A stretch of 64,000 bases of DNA from NCBI GenBank assembly GCA_036924855.1, contig JBAGRP010000001.1, positions 2,728,001 through 2,792,000 on the forward strand. The letters are read 5' to 3'. Each line of letters opens with the position of its first letter. The first letter of the stretch is position 1. The notes under the pieces are model-generated. The model did no database searches, was not told the DNA's origin, and saw only the letters and a list, made by a program, of their open reading frames with translations. This stretch comes from Nitrobacteraceae bacterium AZCC 2146. GTDB lineage: Bacteria; Pseudomonadota; Alphaproteobacteria; Rhizobiales; Xanthobacteraceae. Positions 8,059-16,930 of the stretch are shown here, in pieces. The translations under genes and the position numbers were made by a program.

Positions 8059-8074
8059 TGTACCGATCAGTACA
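8059..8074. promoter_or_regulatory. Candidate TetR operator TGTAC-N6-GTACA
   Basis: The 16-mer TGTACCGATCAGTACA is a palindrome in 14 of 16 positions. It lies about 40 bp before the DUF1348 start, where a promoter should be. TGTAC/GTACA half-sites are common for TetR-type repressors, and the operon it precedes encodes one. Confidence 0.5.
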
Positions 8075-8111
8075 GAGAGTCAACGCTGCCGGGGTCACGG
8101 CTGCGTGACGC

Positions 8112-8558
8112 TCACGCCTGATCCGCTTTCATCGCGATCCGCAGCGCCTTCGGGATCGGCTTGGCTTGTCCGCCGGAGACGAACGCGACTTTCACCTTGG
8201 CTTGCAGCAGCAGCAGATCGCCACGGCGCACTTCCTGGCCGAGCATGATGGAGGCGCCCTTCACGTCGATCGGTCTTGTGATGATCTCCAGCAGGTCATC
8301 CATCCGCGCCGGCTTGAGAAATTCGAGCTGCATCGAGCGCACCACGAACGCGAAGCCCGGCGCCTCGCTGGCAGCCTCGGCGAACAGCGCGTGCTGGTCG
8401 GCACCGAGCAGCCGCAGATAGTTGGTCCGGCCGCGCTCCATGAAGCGCAAATAGTTGGCATGATAGACGATGCCGGAAAAATCGGTGTCTTCGTAATAGA
8501 CCCGGACCAGCATGCGATGCAGGCCGTCGGCGATGGCGCCGTCGAGATGGGTGGTCAT
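8112..8558 (-). CDS. ybgC: Acyl-CoA thioesterase YbgC (tol-pal associated)
   Basis: A 148-residue hot-dog-fold thioesterase. The catalytic segment [23 protein letters not shown] (shown in part: [14 protein letters not shown]) is at about residues 20-35, with the active-site Asp. YbgC hydrolyses short- or medium-chain acyl-CoA or acyl-ACP and normally heads the tolQRAB-pal operon. Here no tol gene follows; the next gene downstream is the DUF1348 unit. It is 17 bp downstream of the VapC-like gene, which itself separates it from ruvB, its usual alphaproteobacterial neighbour. Confidence 0.9.
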   Translation of the reverse strand: MTTHLDGAIADGLHRMLVRVYYEDTDFSGIVYHANYLRFMERGRTNYLRLLGADQHALFAEAASEAPGFAFVVRSMQLEFLKPARMDDLLEIITRPIDVKGASIMLGQEVRRGDLLLLQAKVKVAFVSGGQAKPIPKALRIAMKADQA

Positions 8559-8575
8559 TACTTATCAATTTCCTC

Positions 8576-8941
8576 TTAGGGATACGCCGCAATTGCAAGC
8601 TTGTTCGCGACTGCATGCAGACGCTTGTCGAACGTCCAGAGCCTCGCATTCGTTATGGAGCTGATCGACGCAAGCAGATGGACGTCTACATAACCGATAC
8701 CACTGCCGGCCAGCCGATGCATCCTGATGAATGAGAGTATTTCGTCAGGCTCGACGATAGGTGCTTGCAATTGAATCTGCAGGCTCGCGAGGATATCGGG
8801 CAGCCTCGGTAAATAACCAAGCGCCAGTTCACCGATCACGAAGGGATGCAACAACAGATCCTCGCGATGAAGGAGGCCCGCCAGCGTCTTCTCACCGCCG
8901 CGAAAGTGGTCGATCCAGACCGACGTATCCGGGAGGATCAT
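8576..8941 (-). CDS. Type II toxin, PIN-domain VapC-like ribonuclease
   Basis: A 121-residue PIN protein, from MILPDTSVWIDHF. Four acidic residues expected to bind Mg2+ are visible: Asp5, Glu38 in FVIGELALGYL, Asp86 in GYVDVHLL and Asp105 in WTFDKRL. VapC toxins cleave tRNA or rRNA. ATG 8941 is chosen because it overlaps the antitoxin stop in an ATGA; an in-frame ATG at 8950 is the alternative. Base composition in 8581-8640 is about 55% GC (33 of 60 counted), below the neighbours, consistent with acquisition. Confidence 0.88.
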   Translation of the reverse strand: MILPDTSVWIDHFRGGEKTLAGLLHREDLLLHPFVIGELALGYLPRLPDILASLQIQLQAPIVEPDEILSFIRMHRLAGSGIGYVDVHLLASISSITNARLWTFDKRLHAVANKLAIAAYP

Positions 8942-9132
8942 GGATCCCATCGGCGCCGCGGTGGCGCCTCGGCGTCTGGCATTGTGCCGCCGAGCTCAGC
9001 GAGTCGACGGGCTGCTTCACGACGAATGAAAACCCTCAAGGCTTCTTGAACGAGCTCCGAGTTCTCCTGCAGGCTGCTGTATTCGCGCGCCTTATTGAGC
9101 AACTCACCATCTACAACGACGGTTGTATTCAT
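8938..9132 (-). CDS. Type II antitoxin, VapB-like (DUF2191 type)
   Basis: A 64-residue protein beginning MNTTVVVDGELLNKARE, a ribbon-helix-helix type DNA-binding start, followed by SELVQEALRVFIRREAARRL. The C-terminal tail (GGTMPDAEAPPRRR) would wrap the toxin. It precedes the PIN toxin with an ATGA overlap, the normal antitoxin-first order. Together they should form an autorepressed complex. No obvious palindrome was found upstream in 9133-9180. Confidence 0.83.
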   Translation of the reverse strand: MNTTVVVDGELLNKAREYSSLQENSELVQEALRVFIRREAARRLAELGGTMPDAEAPPRRRWDP

Positions 9133-9200
9133 CCGGCATCCCTCGGATTTTCGCCAGCGTTCGCCCTGACATCATAGCACGAACTTCCGAAGGATCGAGT

Positions 9201-10247
9201 CTACTCCTCCCCGTCCCCTCCGAACAGCCCGATCTGGCTCGCATCGCGCGACGGCTCGTTGAGGCCGAGGTGCTTGAAGGCGTGCGAGGTCAGCAGCCGT
9301 CCGCGCGGGGTGCGTTGCAGGTAGCCGCACTGGATCAGGAACGGCTCGATGATGTCCTCGATGGCGTCGCGCGGCTCCGACAGCGCCGCGGCCATGGTTT
9401 CGACGCCGACCGGGCCGCCGCCGTAATTCATCGCGATGGTGGTGAGATAGCGGCGGTCCATGGCGTCGAGGCCGGCGCTGTCGACTTCCAGCGCGCTCAA
9501 CGCGTGGTCGGCGATGGCGCGGTCGATCGCGGAGGCATCGGCGGCCGAGGCGAAGTCGCGGACCCGGCGCAACAGCCGCCCGGCGATGCGCGGCGTGCCG
9601 CGGGCGCGGCGAGCGATCTCGTTGGCGCCGTCCGCAGTCATGCCGATCTCCAGCACGCGGGCGCCACGGGTGACGATCTTTTCCAGCTCGGCGACGGTGT
9701 AGAAATTCAGGCGAACAGGAATGCCGAAACGGTCGCGCAGCGGATTGGTCAGCAGGCCCGCGCGGGTCGTCGCGCCGACCAAGGTGAACTTCGCCAGTTC
9801 GATCTTCACTGAGCGCGCTGCCGGGCCTTCGCCGATGATCAGGTCGAGCTGAAAGTCCTCCATCGCCGGATAGAGCACTTCCTCCACCGCGGGACTGAGA
9901 CGATGGATCTCGTCGATGAACAGCACGTCGCGCTCTTCGAGATTGGTGAGAAGTGCGGCGAGATCGCCGGCCTTGGCGATCACCGGGCCTGATGTGGCGC
10001 GAAAGCCGACACCAAGTTCGCGCGCCACGATCTGCGCCAGCGTGGTCTTGCCGAGGCCGGGGGGCCCAACGAACAGCACGTGATCCAGCGCCTCGCCGCG
10101 CTTGCGGGCGGCGTCGATGAAGATCTGCAGATTGGCGCGGGCCTGCTGCTGGCCGACGAATTCGGACAACAGCTGCGGCCGCAGCGCGGTGTCGCCGACA
10201 TCGTCGGAGCGGCGCTCGGGGGTGATCAGGCGGGAGGGCGGATTCAT
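9201..10247 (-). CDS. ruvB: Holliday junction branch migration helicase RuvB
   Basis: A 348-residue AAA+ motor that drives branch migration of Holliday junctions on RuvA. From ATG 10247 it starts [13 protein letters not shown], as in related rhizobia. Walker A is GPPGLGKTT, Walker [11 protein letters not shown], sensor 1 [11 protein letters not shown], and the C-terminal winged helix ends near RTPRGRLLT. The frame is open to 10322, but the start at 10247 gives the family length and follows the stop of the membrane-protein gene by one base (TGACATG), implying translational coupling. It belongs to the operon ruvC-ruvA-membrane protein-ruvB. Confidence 0.95.
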   Translation of the reverse strand: MNPPSRLITPERRSDDVGDTALRPQLLSEFVGQQQARANLQIFIDAARKRGEALDHVLFVGPPGLGKTTLAQIVARELGVGFRATSGPVIAKAGDLAALLTNLEERDVLFIDEIHRLSPAVEEVLYPAMEDFQLDLIIGEGPAARSVKIELAKFTLVGATTRAGLLTNPLRDRFGIPVRLNFYTVAELEKIVTRGARVLEIGMTADGANEIARRARGTPRIAGRLLRRVRDFASAADASAIDRAIADHALSALEVDSAGLDAMDRRYLTTIAMNYGGGPVGVETMAAALSEPRDAIEDIIEPFLIQCGYLQRTPRGRLLTSHAFKHLGLNEPSRDASQIGLFGGDGEE

Positions 10248-10248
10248 G

Positions 10249-10821
10249 TCATTTTGCCGGTAGGCGGCCATCGGCCGGTTCTGTTCCTGCTGCAACACCG
10301 AGACGGAAAGATTTGGCGACACGCGTGCACACTATGGCTGCCAGCGCGCCGGCAATTGCCGCAGCATAGAATGAAACAGGGTCTTCATCTAATTTCGGAG
10401 ATCTGGAAACTTGCAGGATGGATACGATTCCTCCGGCTATTGCAGCTCCCAAATACAGGTAGCGACTATAGGTCAACCAGATGGAGAGAACCGCAACGAT
10501 TACCCCGGTTGCAAAAGCTGCTGAGGCAGAAAAATAATAACTGACGGGCACCGTAATGAAAAAAAGGTAGAAGTACCCAAGCAGTCCTGTCAAAAATCCG
10601 GAAATTGAGCCTGCCTGCAAAGAATTTGAATGAGGCGTCATGACCAATCCTATCGCTGCGAAGATCGGCCCTCCGACGAGTGGGCCCACGGCGGCGAATA
10701 CGACGGCATTCAAGAACGACCCACCAATGTAGAAAAACGGGTGATGCCGCCGATGCGGTTCATCGCCATTCGGGTTCGATAGGTCCGGGCTTACTTCCGG
10801 CGCTGATATCTCGCCGCTCAC
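10249..10821 (-). CDS. Unknown multi-pass membrane protein embedded in the ruv operon
   Basis: A 190-residue protein with a polar N-terminus (about 1-28) and roughly four to five hydrophobic segments (near 30-62, 68-95, 98-120, 122-137, 150-168). I do not recognise a family. Its GTG start overlaps the ruvA stop (GTGA), and its own stop is one base before the ruvB ATG, so it is fully coupled into the operon. Base composition is clearly lower than its neighbours: 27 of 60 bases are G or C in 10381-10440. That contrast points to acquisition from elsewhere followed by precise fitting into the operon. A role in recombination is not implied by the sequence. Confidence 0.75.
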   Translation of the reverse strand: MSGEISAPEVSPDLSNPNGDEPHRRHHPFFYIGGSFLNAVVFAAVGPLVGGPIFAAIGLVMTPHSNSLQAGSISGFLTGLLGYFYLFFITVPVSYYFSASAAFATGVIVAVLSIWLTYSRYLYLGAAIAGGIVSILQVSRSPKLDEDPVSFYAAAIAGALAAIVCTRVAKSFRLGVAAGTEPADGRLPAK

Positions 10822-11435
10822 TTCGCCAGTTCCTTCAGCCCCAGCCGGATCAGTTGCGCGGTCTCGGCGCCCTCGCCCGCAATGCGCGAGGCACCGGCGA
10901 TGGCGGCGGCGGCTTGCGGGGCGCCGTAGCCGAGATTGACCAGGGCGGAGATCGCGTCCGAAACAGGGCGCGGTGCGCTGTGGTCATCGATCGCGCCCGA
11001 CAGATGCACCAGCGCGGGATCGGCCGACGCGAAGGCCGGCGCCTTGTCCTTCAATTCGCTGACGATGCGCTCGGCGACCTTCGGGCCAACACCCGGCGTG
11101 CGCGCCACCGCGGCCTTGTCGCGCAGCGCAATTGCATTGGCGAGATCGGCCGGCGGCAGCGTGCTCAGCACCGCGAGCGCGACCTTGGCGCCGACGCCCT
11201 GCACGGTCTGCAAGAGACGAAACCATTCGCGTTCCCCATCGCTGCGGAAGCCGAACAGTTTGATCGCGTCCTCGCGGACATAGGTCTCGATCGACAGCAC
11301 GGCGGCGTCGCCCGGCGCCGGCAGCGCCTGCAGTGTGCGCGCCGAGCAATGCACCTGATAGCCGACGCCCTGCACGTCGAGGATGACGTAGTCCTCGCCG
11401 TAGCTATCGATCAGGCCTTTCAGTTTGCCGATCAC
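10818..11435 (-). CDS. ruvA: Holliday junction DNA helicase subunit RuvA
   Basis: A 205-residue junction-binding protein. Its N-terminal OB fold begins [19 protein letters not shown]. Two helix-hairpin-helix motifs follow ([17 protein letters not shown] and [15 protein letters not shown]), then a proline-poor linker and domain III, which contacts RuvB. The start is GTG 11435, overlapping the ruvC stop as GTGA; the family normally starts at this Ile-Gly-Lys segment. An ORF reaches further upstream inside ruvC but is a shadow. It is followed directly by the unknown membrane-protein gene. Confidence 0.95.
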   Translation of the reverse strand: MIGKLKGLIDSYGEDYVILDVQGVGYQVHCSARTLQALPAPGDAAVLSIETYVREDAIKLFGFRSDGEREWFRLLQTVQGVGAKVALAVLSTLPPADLANAIALRDKAAVARTPGVGPKVAERIVSELKDKAPAFASADPALVHLSGAIDDHSAPRPVSDAISALVNLGYGAPQAAAAIAGASRIAGEGAETAQLIRLGLKELAK

Positions 11436-11959
11436 GCGCCAACAACCTTGAGCCGCAGCAGCGTGCTCTGGCGGTGATGGGCGTGGGTGATGGCGATGGC
11501 CAGCGCGTCGGCGGCGTCGGCTGACTTCGGCTCGGCCTTCGGCAGCAGGATCTTCAGCATCATCTGGATCTGGTTCTTGTCGGCATGGCCTGCGCCCACC
11601 ACGGTCTTCTTGACCTGGTTGGGGGCATATTCGGCCACGGCGATGCCGAACATCGCCGGCGTCATCATGGCGATGCCCCTCGCCTGCCCCAGCTTCAGCG
11701 TGGCGACGCCGTCCTTGTTGACGAAGGTCTGCTCGACCGCGCATTCGGCCGGCTGGAAATCGCCCATCACCTTGGCGAGGCCCTCATGGATGCCGAGCAG
11801 GCGACTCGCCAGCGGCAGGCTTTCCGGCGGTTCGACCGAGCCGCAGCCGATATAGATCAGCCGGTTGCCGTCGATCTCGATCACGCCCCAGCCGGTGCGG
11901 CGCAGGCCCGGATCGATGCCCAGGATGCGAACGGGGGAGCGAATCGGCATGTTTGTCAT
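11432..11959 (-). CDS. ruvC: Crossover junction endodeoxyribonuclease RuvC
   Basis: A 175-residue Holliday junction resolvase of the RNase H-like fold. The first catalytic Asp is in [12 protein letters not shown]. The Glu is in ECAVEQTFV, and the C-terminal acidic pair is in [17 protein letters not shown]. It cleaves four-way junctions bound by RuvAB. An internal ATG three codons in (11950) is an alternative start. It is first in the ruv operon and overlaps ruvA by GTGA. It lies about 190 bp downstream of yebC, with a palindromic repeat between, so it may have its own promoter. Confidence 0.94.
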   Translation of the reverse strand: MTNMPIRSPVRILGIDPGLRRTGWGVIEIDGNRLIYIGCGSVEPPESLPLASRLLGIHEGLAKVMGDFQPAECAVEQTFVNKDGVATLKLGQARGIAMMTPAMFGIAVAEYAPNQVKKTVVGAGHADKNQIQMMLKILLPKAEPKSADAADALAIAITHAHHRQSTLLRLKVVGA

Positions 11960-12030
11960 GACCGAGTGATACTGCCGGAAAGGCAGGAACGAAATAGAAA
12001 CAGAGGGATGTGCACGGCGAAAATGGAAAC

Positions 12031-12147
12031 CGTCATTCCGGGGCGGGCGCAGCGACAGCTGCGCGCGAACCCGGAATCCGGAGATGTTCAGAACAGCTCC
12101 GGGTTCCGGGTTCGCTCGGGCTGCGCCCTCGCGCCCCGGAACGACGG
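12031..12147. repeat. Palindromic intergenic repeat (family B copy 1)
   Basis: CGTCATTCCGGGGCG at 12031-12045 is matched by CGCCCCGGAACGACG at 12132-12146 (one mismatch). Internal inverted blocks are present (CCCGGAATCCGG and CCGGGTTCCGGG). The same type recurs at 45249-45398 and 50819-50867. It separates yebC from ruvC. Confidence 0.7.
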
Positions 12148-12151
12148 CCGC

Positions 12152-12898
12152 CTACCCGCCCATCTTCGCAATCAGCGCGTCCGAGACTTCGAAATTGGCG
12201 TAGACGTTCTGGACATCGTCGTGCTCGTTGAGCAGATCGATCAGCTTCAGCAGCTTTTCGCCGGTCTCGTCGTCCACCGGCACAGTGTTTTGCGGCTTCC
12301 AGGTCAGTTCGGACTTGCGGGCTTCGCCGAATTTGGCCTCCAGCGCCTTGGCGACCTCGCGAAAGGTCTCCTTGGAGGCGTAGACCTCGTGGCCGTTCTC
12401 GCTGGAGACGACATCGTCGGCGCCGGCCTCGATGGCGGCGTCCAGCATGTCGTCGGCAGACGCCTTGACGGCGTCGTATTCGATGATGCCGACGTGGTCG
12501 AACATGAAGGACACCGAGCCGGTCTCGCCGAGATTGCCGCCGGATTTGGTGAAATAGGAGCGGATGTCGGAGGCTGCGCGGTTGCGATTGTCGGTGAGCG
12601 CCTGGACGATCACGGCGACGCCGCCGGGGCCATAGCCCTCGTAGCGGATCTCGTCATAGTTCTCGCCCTCGCTGCCGATCGCCTTCTTGATGGCGCGCTC
12701 GATATTGTCTCTCGGCATGTTTTCCTGGCGGGCCGCGATGACAGCCGCGCGCAGCCGCGCGTTCATCGAGGGATCGGGCGTGCCGAGCTTGGCAGCGACG
12801 GTGATTTCACGCGCCAGCTTACTGAACAGCTTCGACTTCTGGGCATCCTGCCGGCCCTTGCGGTGCATGATGTTCTTGAATTGGGAATGTCCGGCCAT
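12152..12898 (-). CDS. yebC: YebC/PmpR family transcriptional regulator / translation factor
   Basis: A 248-residue protein of the YebC family, starting [15 protein letters not shown], which is nearly invariant. It contains [27 protein letters not shown] and [12 protein letters not shown], all signature blocks. Members bind DNA in some species and are also reported to help ribosomes at difficult proline tracts. The frame is open upstream to 13012, but the family start is ATG 12898. In many bacteria yebC precedes ruvC, as here. The region before it is shared with the divergent chemoreceptor gene. Confidence 0.94.
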   Translation of the reverse strand: MAGHSQFKNIMHRKGRQDAQKSKLFSKLAREITVAAKLGTPDPSMNARLRAAVIAARQENMPRDNIERAIKKAIGSEGENYDEIRYEGYGPGGVAVIVQALTDNRNRAASDIRSYFTKSGGNLGETGSVSFMFDHVGIIEYDAVKASADDMLDAAIEAGADDVVSSENGHEVYASKETFREVAKALEAKFGEARKSELTWKPQNTVPVDDETGEKLLKLIDLLNEHDDVQNVYANFEVSDALIAKMGG

Positions 12899-13086
12899 GC
12901 GGTCTCTCTCGGAATCGTCGTGGTCTGTCAGGGGGCGGCGGCGCGGGGTTATAGGCCGCAGGCCCGGCAAAATCAAAAATAGAACCGGACACCGGCAGGC
13001 AGGTACCACCACCGGGGCCCATCGTTAACCATGACTTCACGCTGGGGTGCAAGAATACCCGCATAGATTGCAGCGCGAGAAAAAAC

Positions 13087-14835
13087 ATGGCCTTCGGATT
13101 GTTTCACAAGCGGCCGCCGGAACCGGCTGCGCCGGACATGGCACCTGTGGCGGTTACCGTGGCCGAAGTGCCGGCGCCGGAGGCCGATTCGGCGCGCGAG
13201 ATTCTCGAACTGCTGGAACTGGAACTCGGCGCGCTGATCCGGCAACTGGAGCGCGCAGCCAGTTCCGTCGCCGGCGGCGCCGAGTCCACCGCGACCACCC
13301 TCTCCACCATCCGCGCCCGCACCGATGCCCTGGCCGATCGCACCAGCGCGGCGCAATCCACCGCCACCACCTTCTCGCAGGCGGCCGACAAGTTCACCCA
13401 TTCCGCCGAAGGCATCGGCGCCCAGGTCCGCAACGCCAGCAAACTGGCGGACGAGGCCGGCGCTGCGGCCCATGAGGCCAGCGTCAATGTCGATCGTCTC
13501 CGGGAATCCTCCGCAGCGATCGGCAATGTCGTCAACCTGATCGCGCAGATCGCGCGGCAGACCACGATGCTGGCGCTGAACGCCACCATCGAGGCGGCAC
13601 GCGCCGGCTCGGCGGGCCGCGGCTTTGCGGTGGTCGCCACCGAGGTGAAGGCGCTGGCGGTGCAGACCCAGGATGCCACCCAGGAGATCGAGACCAAGAT
13701 CGACGCGCTGCAGAAGGACGCAGCCAGTTCGGTCGATGCCGTGCACCGGATTTCCACGGCGATCGAAGCGATCCGTCCGGTGTTCGCCAACGTCAACGGT
13801 GCGGTGGCCGAGCAGAACGCCACCACCAGCGACATGTCCAGCAATGCCGCCTCGGCGTCGCAGTTCATCGTCTCGGTCGGCGACAGCGCCGCGGAGATCG
13901 ACAGCGCGGCAAAGGAAGCCGCGGCGCACGGCGAGAGCGTCGCGCAGGCTGGCCAGGCGGTGACGATGTTCGCCTCCAAGCTGAAGACGCGCTGCGCGGT
14001 GTTGCTGCGCCAAGGCGAGCGCGAAGACGAGCGCAAGCGCGAGCGGCTGCCGTGTCATTTGAAGATCGAAATTCAGACCCGCGGCGGCAAGCTCGCCGCA
14101 CCAGTCTATGAGATTTCCATGGACGGAATCTTGATCGGCGGGCCGGACGCAGCGTCGCTGCCGCGAAATGAAATTATCGCCGCCGACCTCACCGACATCG
14201 GCGCGTGCCGGCTGCGCGTGACGGAGCATTCGAAAGCCGGCGCGCGGGCAAGCTTCGTCGTGCCGAGTGCGAAACTGGTCAGCCGGATCGAAGACCGCCT
14301 TTGGGCGATCCACGACGAGAACACCGAATTCGTCACCCGCGCGATCGATGCCGGCGTCGCGCTGACGAAGATATTTGCCGATGCCCTCGCCTCCGGCGCT
14401 ATCAGCATCGACGACATGTTCGACGAAAATTACGTGGAGATCGCTGGCTCCAACCCGCTGCAGCATCGCACCAGGATTTTGAACTGGGCGGATCGTGCGC
14501 TGCCGGAATTCCAGGATGCGTTTCTGGCGAAGGATTCGCGGATGGCGTTCTCCGCCATGATCGACCGCAACGGCTATCTGCCGGTGCATAACAGCATCTA
14601 TTCAAAGCCGCAGCGGCCAGGCGACGTCGCCTGGAACACGGCCCACAGCCGCAACCGCCGCATCTTCAACGATCCCGCAGGCCTCGCCGCCGGCCGCAAC
14701 ACCCGCTCCTATCTGATCCAGAGCTACGCCCGCGACATGGGCGGCGGCCAGACCGTGATGATGCGCGAGATCGACGTTCCCGTGCGCGTGCAGGGAAGGC
14801 ACTGGGGCGGGTTTCGGACGGCATATAAACTATAG
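13087..14835 (+). CDS. Soluble methyl-accepting chemotaxis protein with PilZ-like and C-terminal sensor regions
   Basis: A 582-residue protein without a hydrophobic segment, so it is a cytoplasmic receptor. Residues about 40-300 are the coiled-coil signalling domain; the hairpin tip contains LALNATIEAARAG and GRGFAVVATEVKALA, which bind CheA/CheW. Residues about 310-400 look like a PilZ domain: a basic RKRER start followed by EISMDGILIGG, where PilZ has D/NxSxxG, here with Glu replacing Asp/Asn. The last ~180 residues contain HNSIYSKPQ and DVPVRVQGRHWGGFRTAYK, a PAS/Cache-like segment seen in receptor sensor domains. Sensor-after-signalling order is reversed from the usual layout. Confidence 0.85.
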   Translation: MAFGLFHKRPPEPAAPDMAPVAVTVAEVPAPEADSAREILELLELELGALIRQLERAASSVAGGAESTATTLSTIRARTDALADRTSAAQSTATTFSQAADKFTHSAEGIGAQVRNASKLADEAGAAAHEASVNVDRLRESSAAIGNVVNLIAQIARQTTMLALNATIEAARAGSAGRGFAVVATEVKALAVQTQDATQEIETKIDALQKDAASSVDAVHRISTAIEAIRPVFANVNGAVAEQNATTSDMSSNAASASQFIVSVGDSAAEIDSAAKEAAAHGESVAQAGQAVTMFASKLKTRCAVLLRQGEREDERKRERLPCHLKIEIQTRGGKLAAPVYEISMDGILIGGPDAASLPRNEIIAADLTDIGACRLRVTEHSKAGARASFVVPSAKLVSRIEDRLWAIHDENTEFVTRAIDAGVALTKIFADALASGAISIDDMFDENYVEIAGSNPLQHRTRILNWADRALPEFQDAFLAKDSRMAFSAMIDRNGYLPVHNSIYSKPQRPGDVAWNTAHSRNRRIFNDPAGLAAGRNTRSYLIQSYARDMGGGQTVMMREIDVPVRVQGRHWGGFRTAYKL

Positions 14836-14914
14836 CTCTGTCCACGCAGCCTCAGGGGCGCCCCCTGATACAACCCTGCTTCAGGTCACAGATCACGAGG
14901 CGGTCGTCGCCTTC

Positions 14915-15214
14915 TCACGCGCGCAGCACGCCCAGCACGGCGGCGGTTGCAGCAACAAGGACCAGCGCAATCACCGTCGTCCGCCAAAGAAACTGCTGAC
15001 GTGCCGTGCGCCGGTCATGGAACGCAAGCCAGTCCCGGACGAATCCGGTCGGAATATCAAATATGACAGCGCGCCTGCCGGGATGATGGGTTTCGTGATC
15101 GGCGAACATCGCCCGTACGTTCATCAATCCCAACCGCTCAAGCTCGCAATTCCACTCCCATGCGCGCTCGCCGTTGGTCCACCGGTTCTCGAAGGGAAGC
15201 CTGTGCGATTTCAT
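14915..15214 (-). CDS. Small C-terminally anchored protein, unknown
   Basis: A 99-residue protein. The first ~75 residues are polar and tryptophan-rich (NRWTNGERAWEWNCELERLG, then FVRDWLAFHDRR). The last ~20 residues form a hydrophobic helix (VIALVLVAATAAVLGVL) ending in RA. That is the layout of a tail-anchored inner-membrane protein facing the cytoplasm. I do not recognise a family. It stands alone between the chemoreceptor and the YmdB-like gene, both at least 75 bp away. Confidence 0.6.
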   Translation of the reverse strand: MKSHRLPFENRWTNGERAWEWNCELERLGLMNVRAMFADHETHHPGRRAVIFDIPTGFVRDWLAFHDRRTARQQFLWRTTVIALVLVAATAAVLGVLRA

Positions 15215-15388
15215 CGCGAACCTCCTTCAGATCTCCTTCCCCGAGAGTATGTGGTCTCGCCTGACGCCAACAGGAGACCTTCCACTTGAATAGCCTACCA
15301 TTATTTGCCGATAGAAGCCGGACCGAATGGCCTCCGCGCCTCAGTCCCCCGGATTGCACTTCGCTTCATTCGCGCTACAGCAGAACTG

Positions 15389-16213
15389 TCAGCTCACCCA
15401 AAACCCCGGAACCGCCTGCTCCAGCCTTCCGCCAAGCCGCACCGGCGCGATGCGCAGCGCCAGTCCGGTCTTGTCGTCGGTTTCCACCGCGACGCCGCTC
15501 ATGGTTGCCGGACCGGTTGCCGGTTCGAAGCGGCCGGAGGGGATGCCGGTGACGAAGCGGCGCAGCGGCTCATCCTTGTGCATGCCGATCACGGAATCAT
15601 AATCGCCGGTCATGCCGGCGTCGGTCATGTAGGCGGTGCCGCCGGGCAGGATCTGGTGATCGGCGGTGGGCACATGGGTATGGGTGCCGACCACGAGGCT
15701 AACGCGGCCGTCGCAGAAAAAACCCATGCCCTGCTTCTCGCTCGAGGCCTCGCCGTGGAAATCCACCACGATGGCGTCGGCGGCTTCCATCAGCGGACAG
15801 GCGTCGATCTCCTTGCCGATGGCGCTGAAGGGATCGTTGAGCGGCTCCATGAAGACGCGGCCCATGGCGTTGATGACCAGCGCGCGGGCGCCGTTCTTGG
15901 TATCAATGAGGGCTGCGCCACGGCCTGGCGTGTGGCGCGGGAAATTCAGCGGGCGGATCAGGCGCGGCGCGCGTTCGATGAACACCAGCGCCTCTTTCTG
16001 ATTCCAGGCGTGGTTGCCGAGCGTCACCGCGTCAGCACCCGCATCGATTAAATCATTGTAGATCGTTTCGGTGATGCCGAAGCCGCCGGCAGCGTTTTCG
16101 CCGTTGACGATGACGAGATCGAGCTTCCAGTCCCGCACGCAAGCAGGCAAATGGTCGGCGATGGCATGGCGACCGGTCTTGCCGACCACGTCACCGATGA
16201 AAAGAATGCGCAA
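15389..16213 (-). CDS. YmdB-like metallophosphoesterase (TIGR00282 family)
   Basis: A 274-residue calcineurin-like phosphoesterase. Metal-binding motifs are visible in order: FIGDVVGKTGR at the N-terminus, VNGENAAGGFG, TLGNHAWNQKE, VVDFHGEASSEKQ and VVGTHTHVPTAD. Bacillus YmdB and relatives hydrolyse 2',3'-cyclic nucleotides and influence global gene expression; the alphaproteobacterial members are uncharacterised. The stop of the fau gene lies one base upstream of its start, so the two form an operon (fau then ymdB). Confidence 0.92.
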   Translation of the reverse strand: MRILFIGDVVGKTGRHAIADHLPACVRDWKLDLVIVNGENAAGGFGITETIYNDLIDAGADAVTLGNHAWNQKEALVFIERAPRLIRPLNFPRHTPGRGAALIDTKNGARALVINAMGRVFMEPLNDPFSAIGKEIDACPLMEAADAIVVDFHGEASSEKQGMGFFCDGRVSLVVGTHTHVPTADHQILPGGTAYMTDAGMTGDYDSVIGMHKDEPLRRFVTGIPSGRFEPATGPATMSGVAVETDDKTGLALRIAPVRLGGRLEQAVPGFWVS

Positions 16214-16214
16214 A

Positions 16215-16847
16215 TCAGATGCTCCGGAAATCGATCGTTCGCGCTTCGGTTAGCACATAATCCAGCTTTACGTCGTGCGGCTGCATCGGAATCGCCTCGA
16301 TTTCCTGGACGTCGAAGGCGACGCCGACGGCGATGAAGGGTTTTGCGGCGCGCAATTGCTCAAAAGTGCGGTCGTAGTGGCCGGCGCCATAACCGATGCG
16401 ATGGCCGGCGCGGTCGAAGGCAGCGAGCGGCACCAGCACGATATCCGGCATCAGCTGCGGCGCCTCCGGCGGTGGCTCGAGAATGCCGAGCGAACCGCGG
16501 ACCAGATCGTCGGCCGGGGACCAGACCCGAAACATCAACGGCTCGTCGCGCGCGATGATGACGGGCAGCGCGAGCTGCGCGCCCTGGGCCGCGAGCGCCT
16601 GCATCAGTGGGACCGGATCGAACTCGCTACGGATCGGCTGATAACCGGCAACGATGGCGCCGGGGGCGATGGAGACGGGGAATGCGCGCGCCGCGATCGC
16701 CTGCGCGGCGGCGGCGCGGTGCTCACTCGACAGCGCCGCGCGGCGTTCGAGGGCGGCGATACGAAGCGTGGGTTTGTCTGAGGAAGGGTCGAGCATCTCA
16801 CCACCGTCGCGTCCAAGCTTGTCCCGGGCATCCACCGTTTGTTTCAT
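16215..16847 (-). CDS. fau: 5-formyltetrahydrofolate cyclo-ligase
   Basis: A protein of 210 residues, or 193 from ATG 16796, which has a GGTGG just upstream. It converts 5-formyl-THF to 5,10-methenyl-THF using ATP. The phosphate-binding segment near the C-terminus reads RIGYGAGHYDRTFEQL, the family form of GYGxGxYDR. EFDPVPLMQALAAQGAQLALPVI is the folate-pocket region, seen in part as SEFDPVPLM. It lies downstream of 6S RNA and zapA, the conserved proteobacterial order; processing of a 6S-fau transcript is known in E. coli. It is followed by the YmdB-like gene. Confidence 0.92.
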   Translation of the reverse strand: MKQTVDARDKLGRDGGEMLDPSSDKPTLRIAALERRAALSSEHRAAAAQAIAARAFPVSIAPGAIVAGYQPIRSEFDPVPLMQALAAQGAQLALPVIIARDEPLMFRVWSPADDLVRGSLGILEPPPEAPQLMPDIVLVPLAAFDRAGHRIGYGAGHYDRTFEQLRAAKPFIAVGVAFDVQEIEAIPMQPHDVKLDYVLTEARTIDFRSI

Positions 16848-16930
16848 GGAAAGCTAAAGACGTGGATAGCCGGGACGGCAAGCGCGAAGACACGCTTTTG
16901 CCCGGCCATGACGAGATGGGCGCACAAAAA

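Noticed and set aside
11585..12982. Plus-strand frame of 465 codons opposite ruvC and yebC
   Set aside because: It is a shadow of two well-conserved genes, and the translation is low complexity.
12973..14589. Minus-strand frame of 538 codons opposite the chemoreceptor
   Set aside because: It runs antisense to an intact receptor, and its Arg/Gly/His-rich translation is typical of shadow frames.
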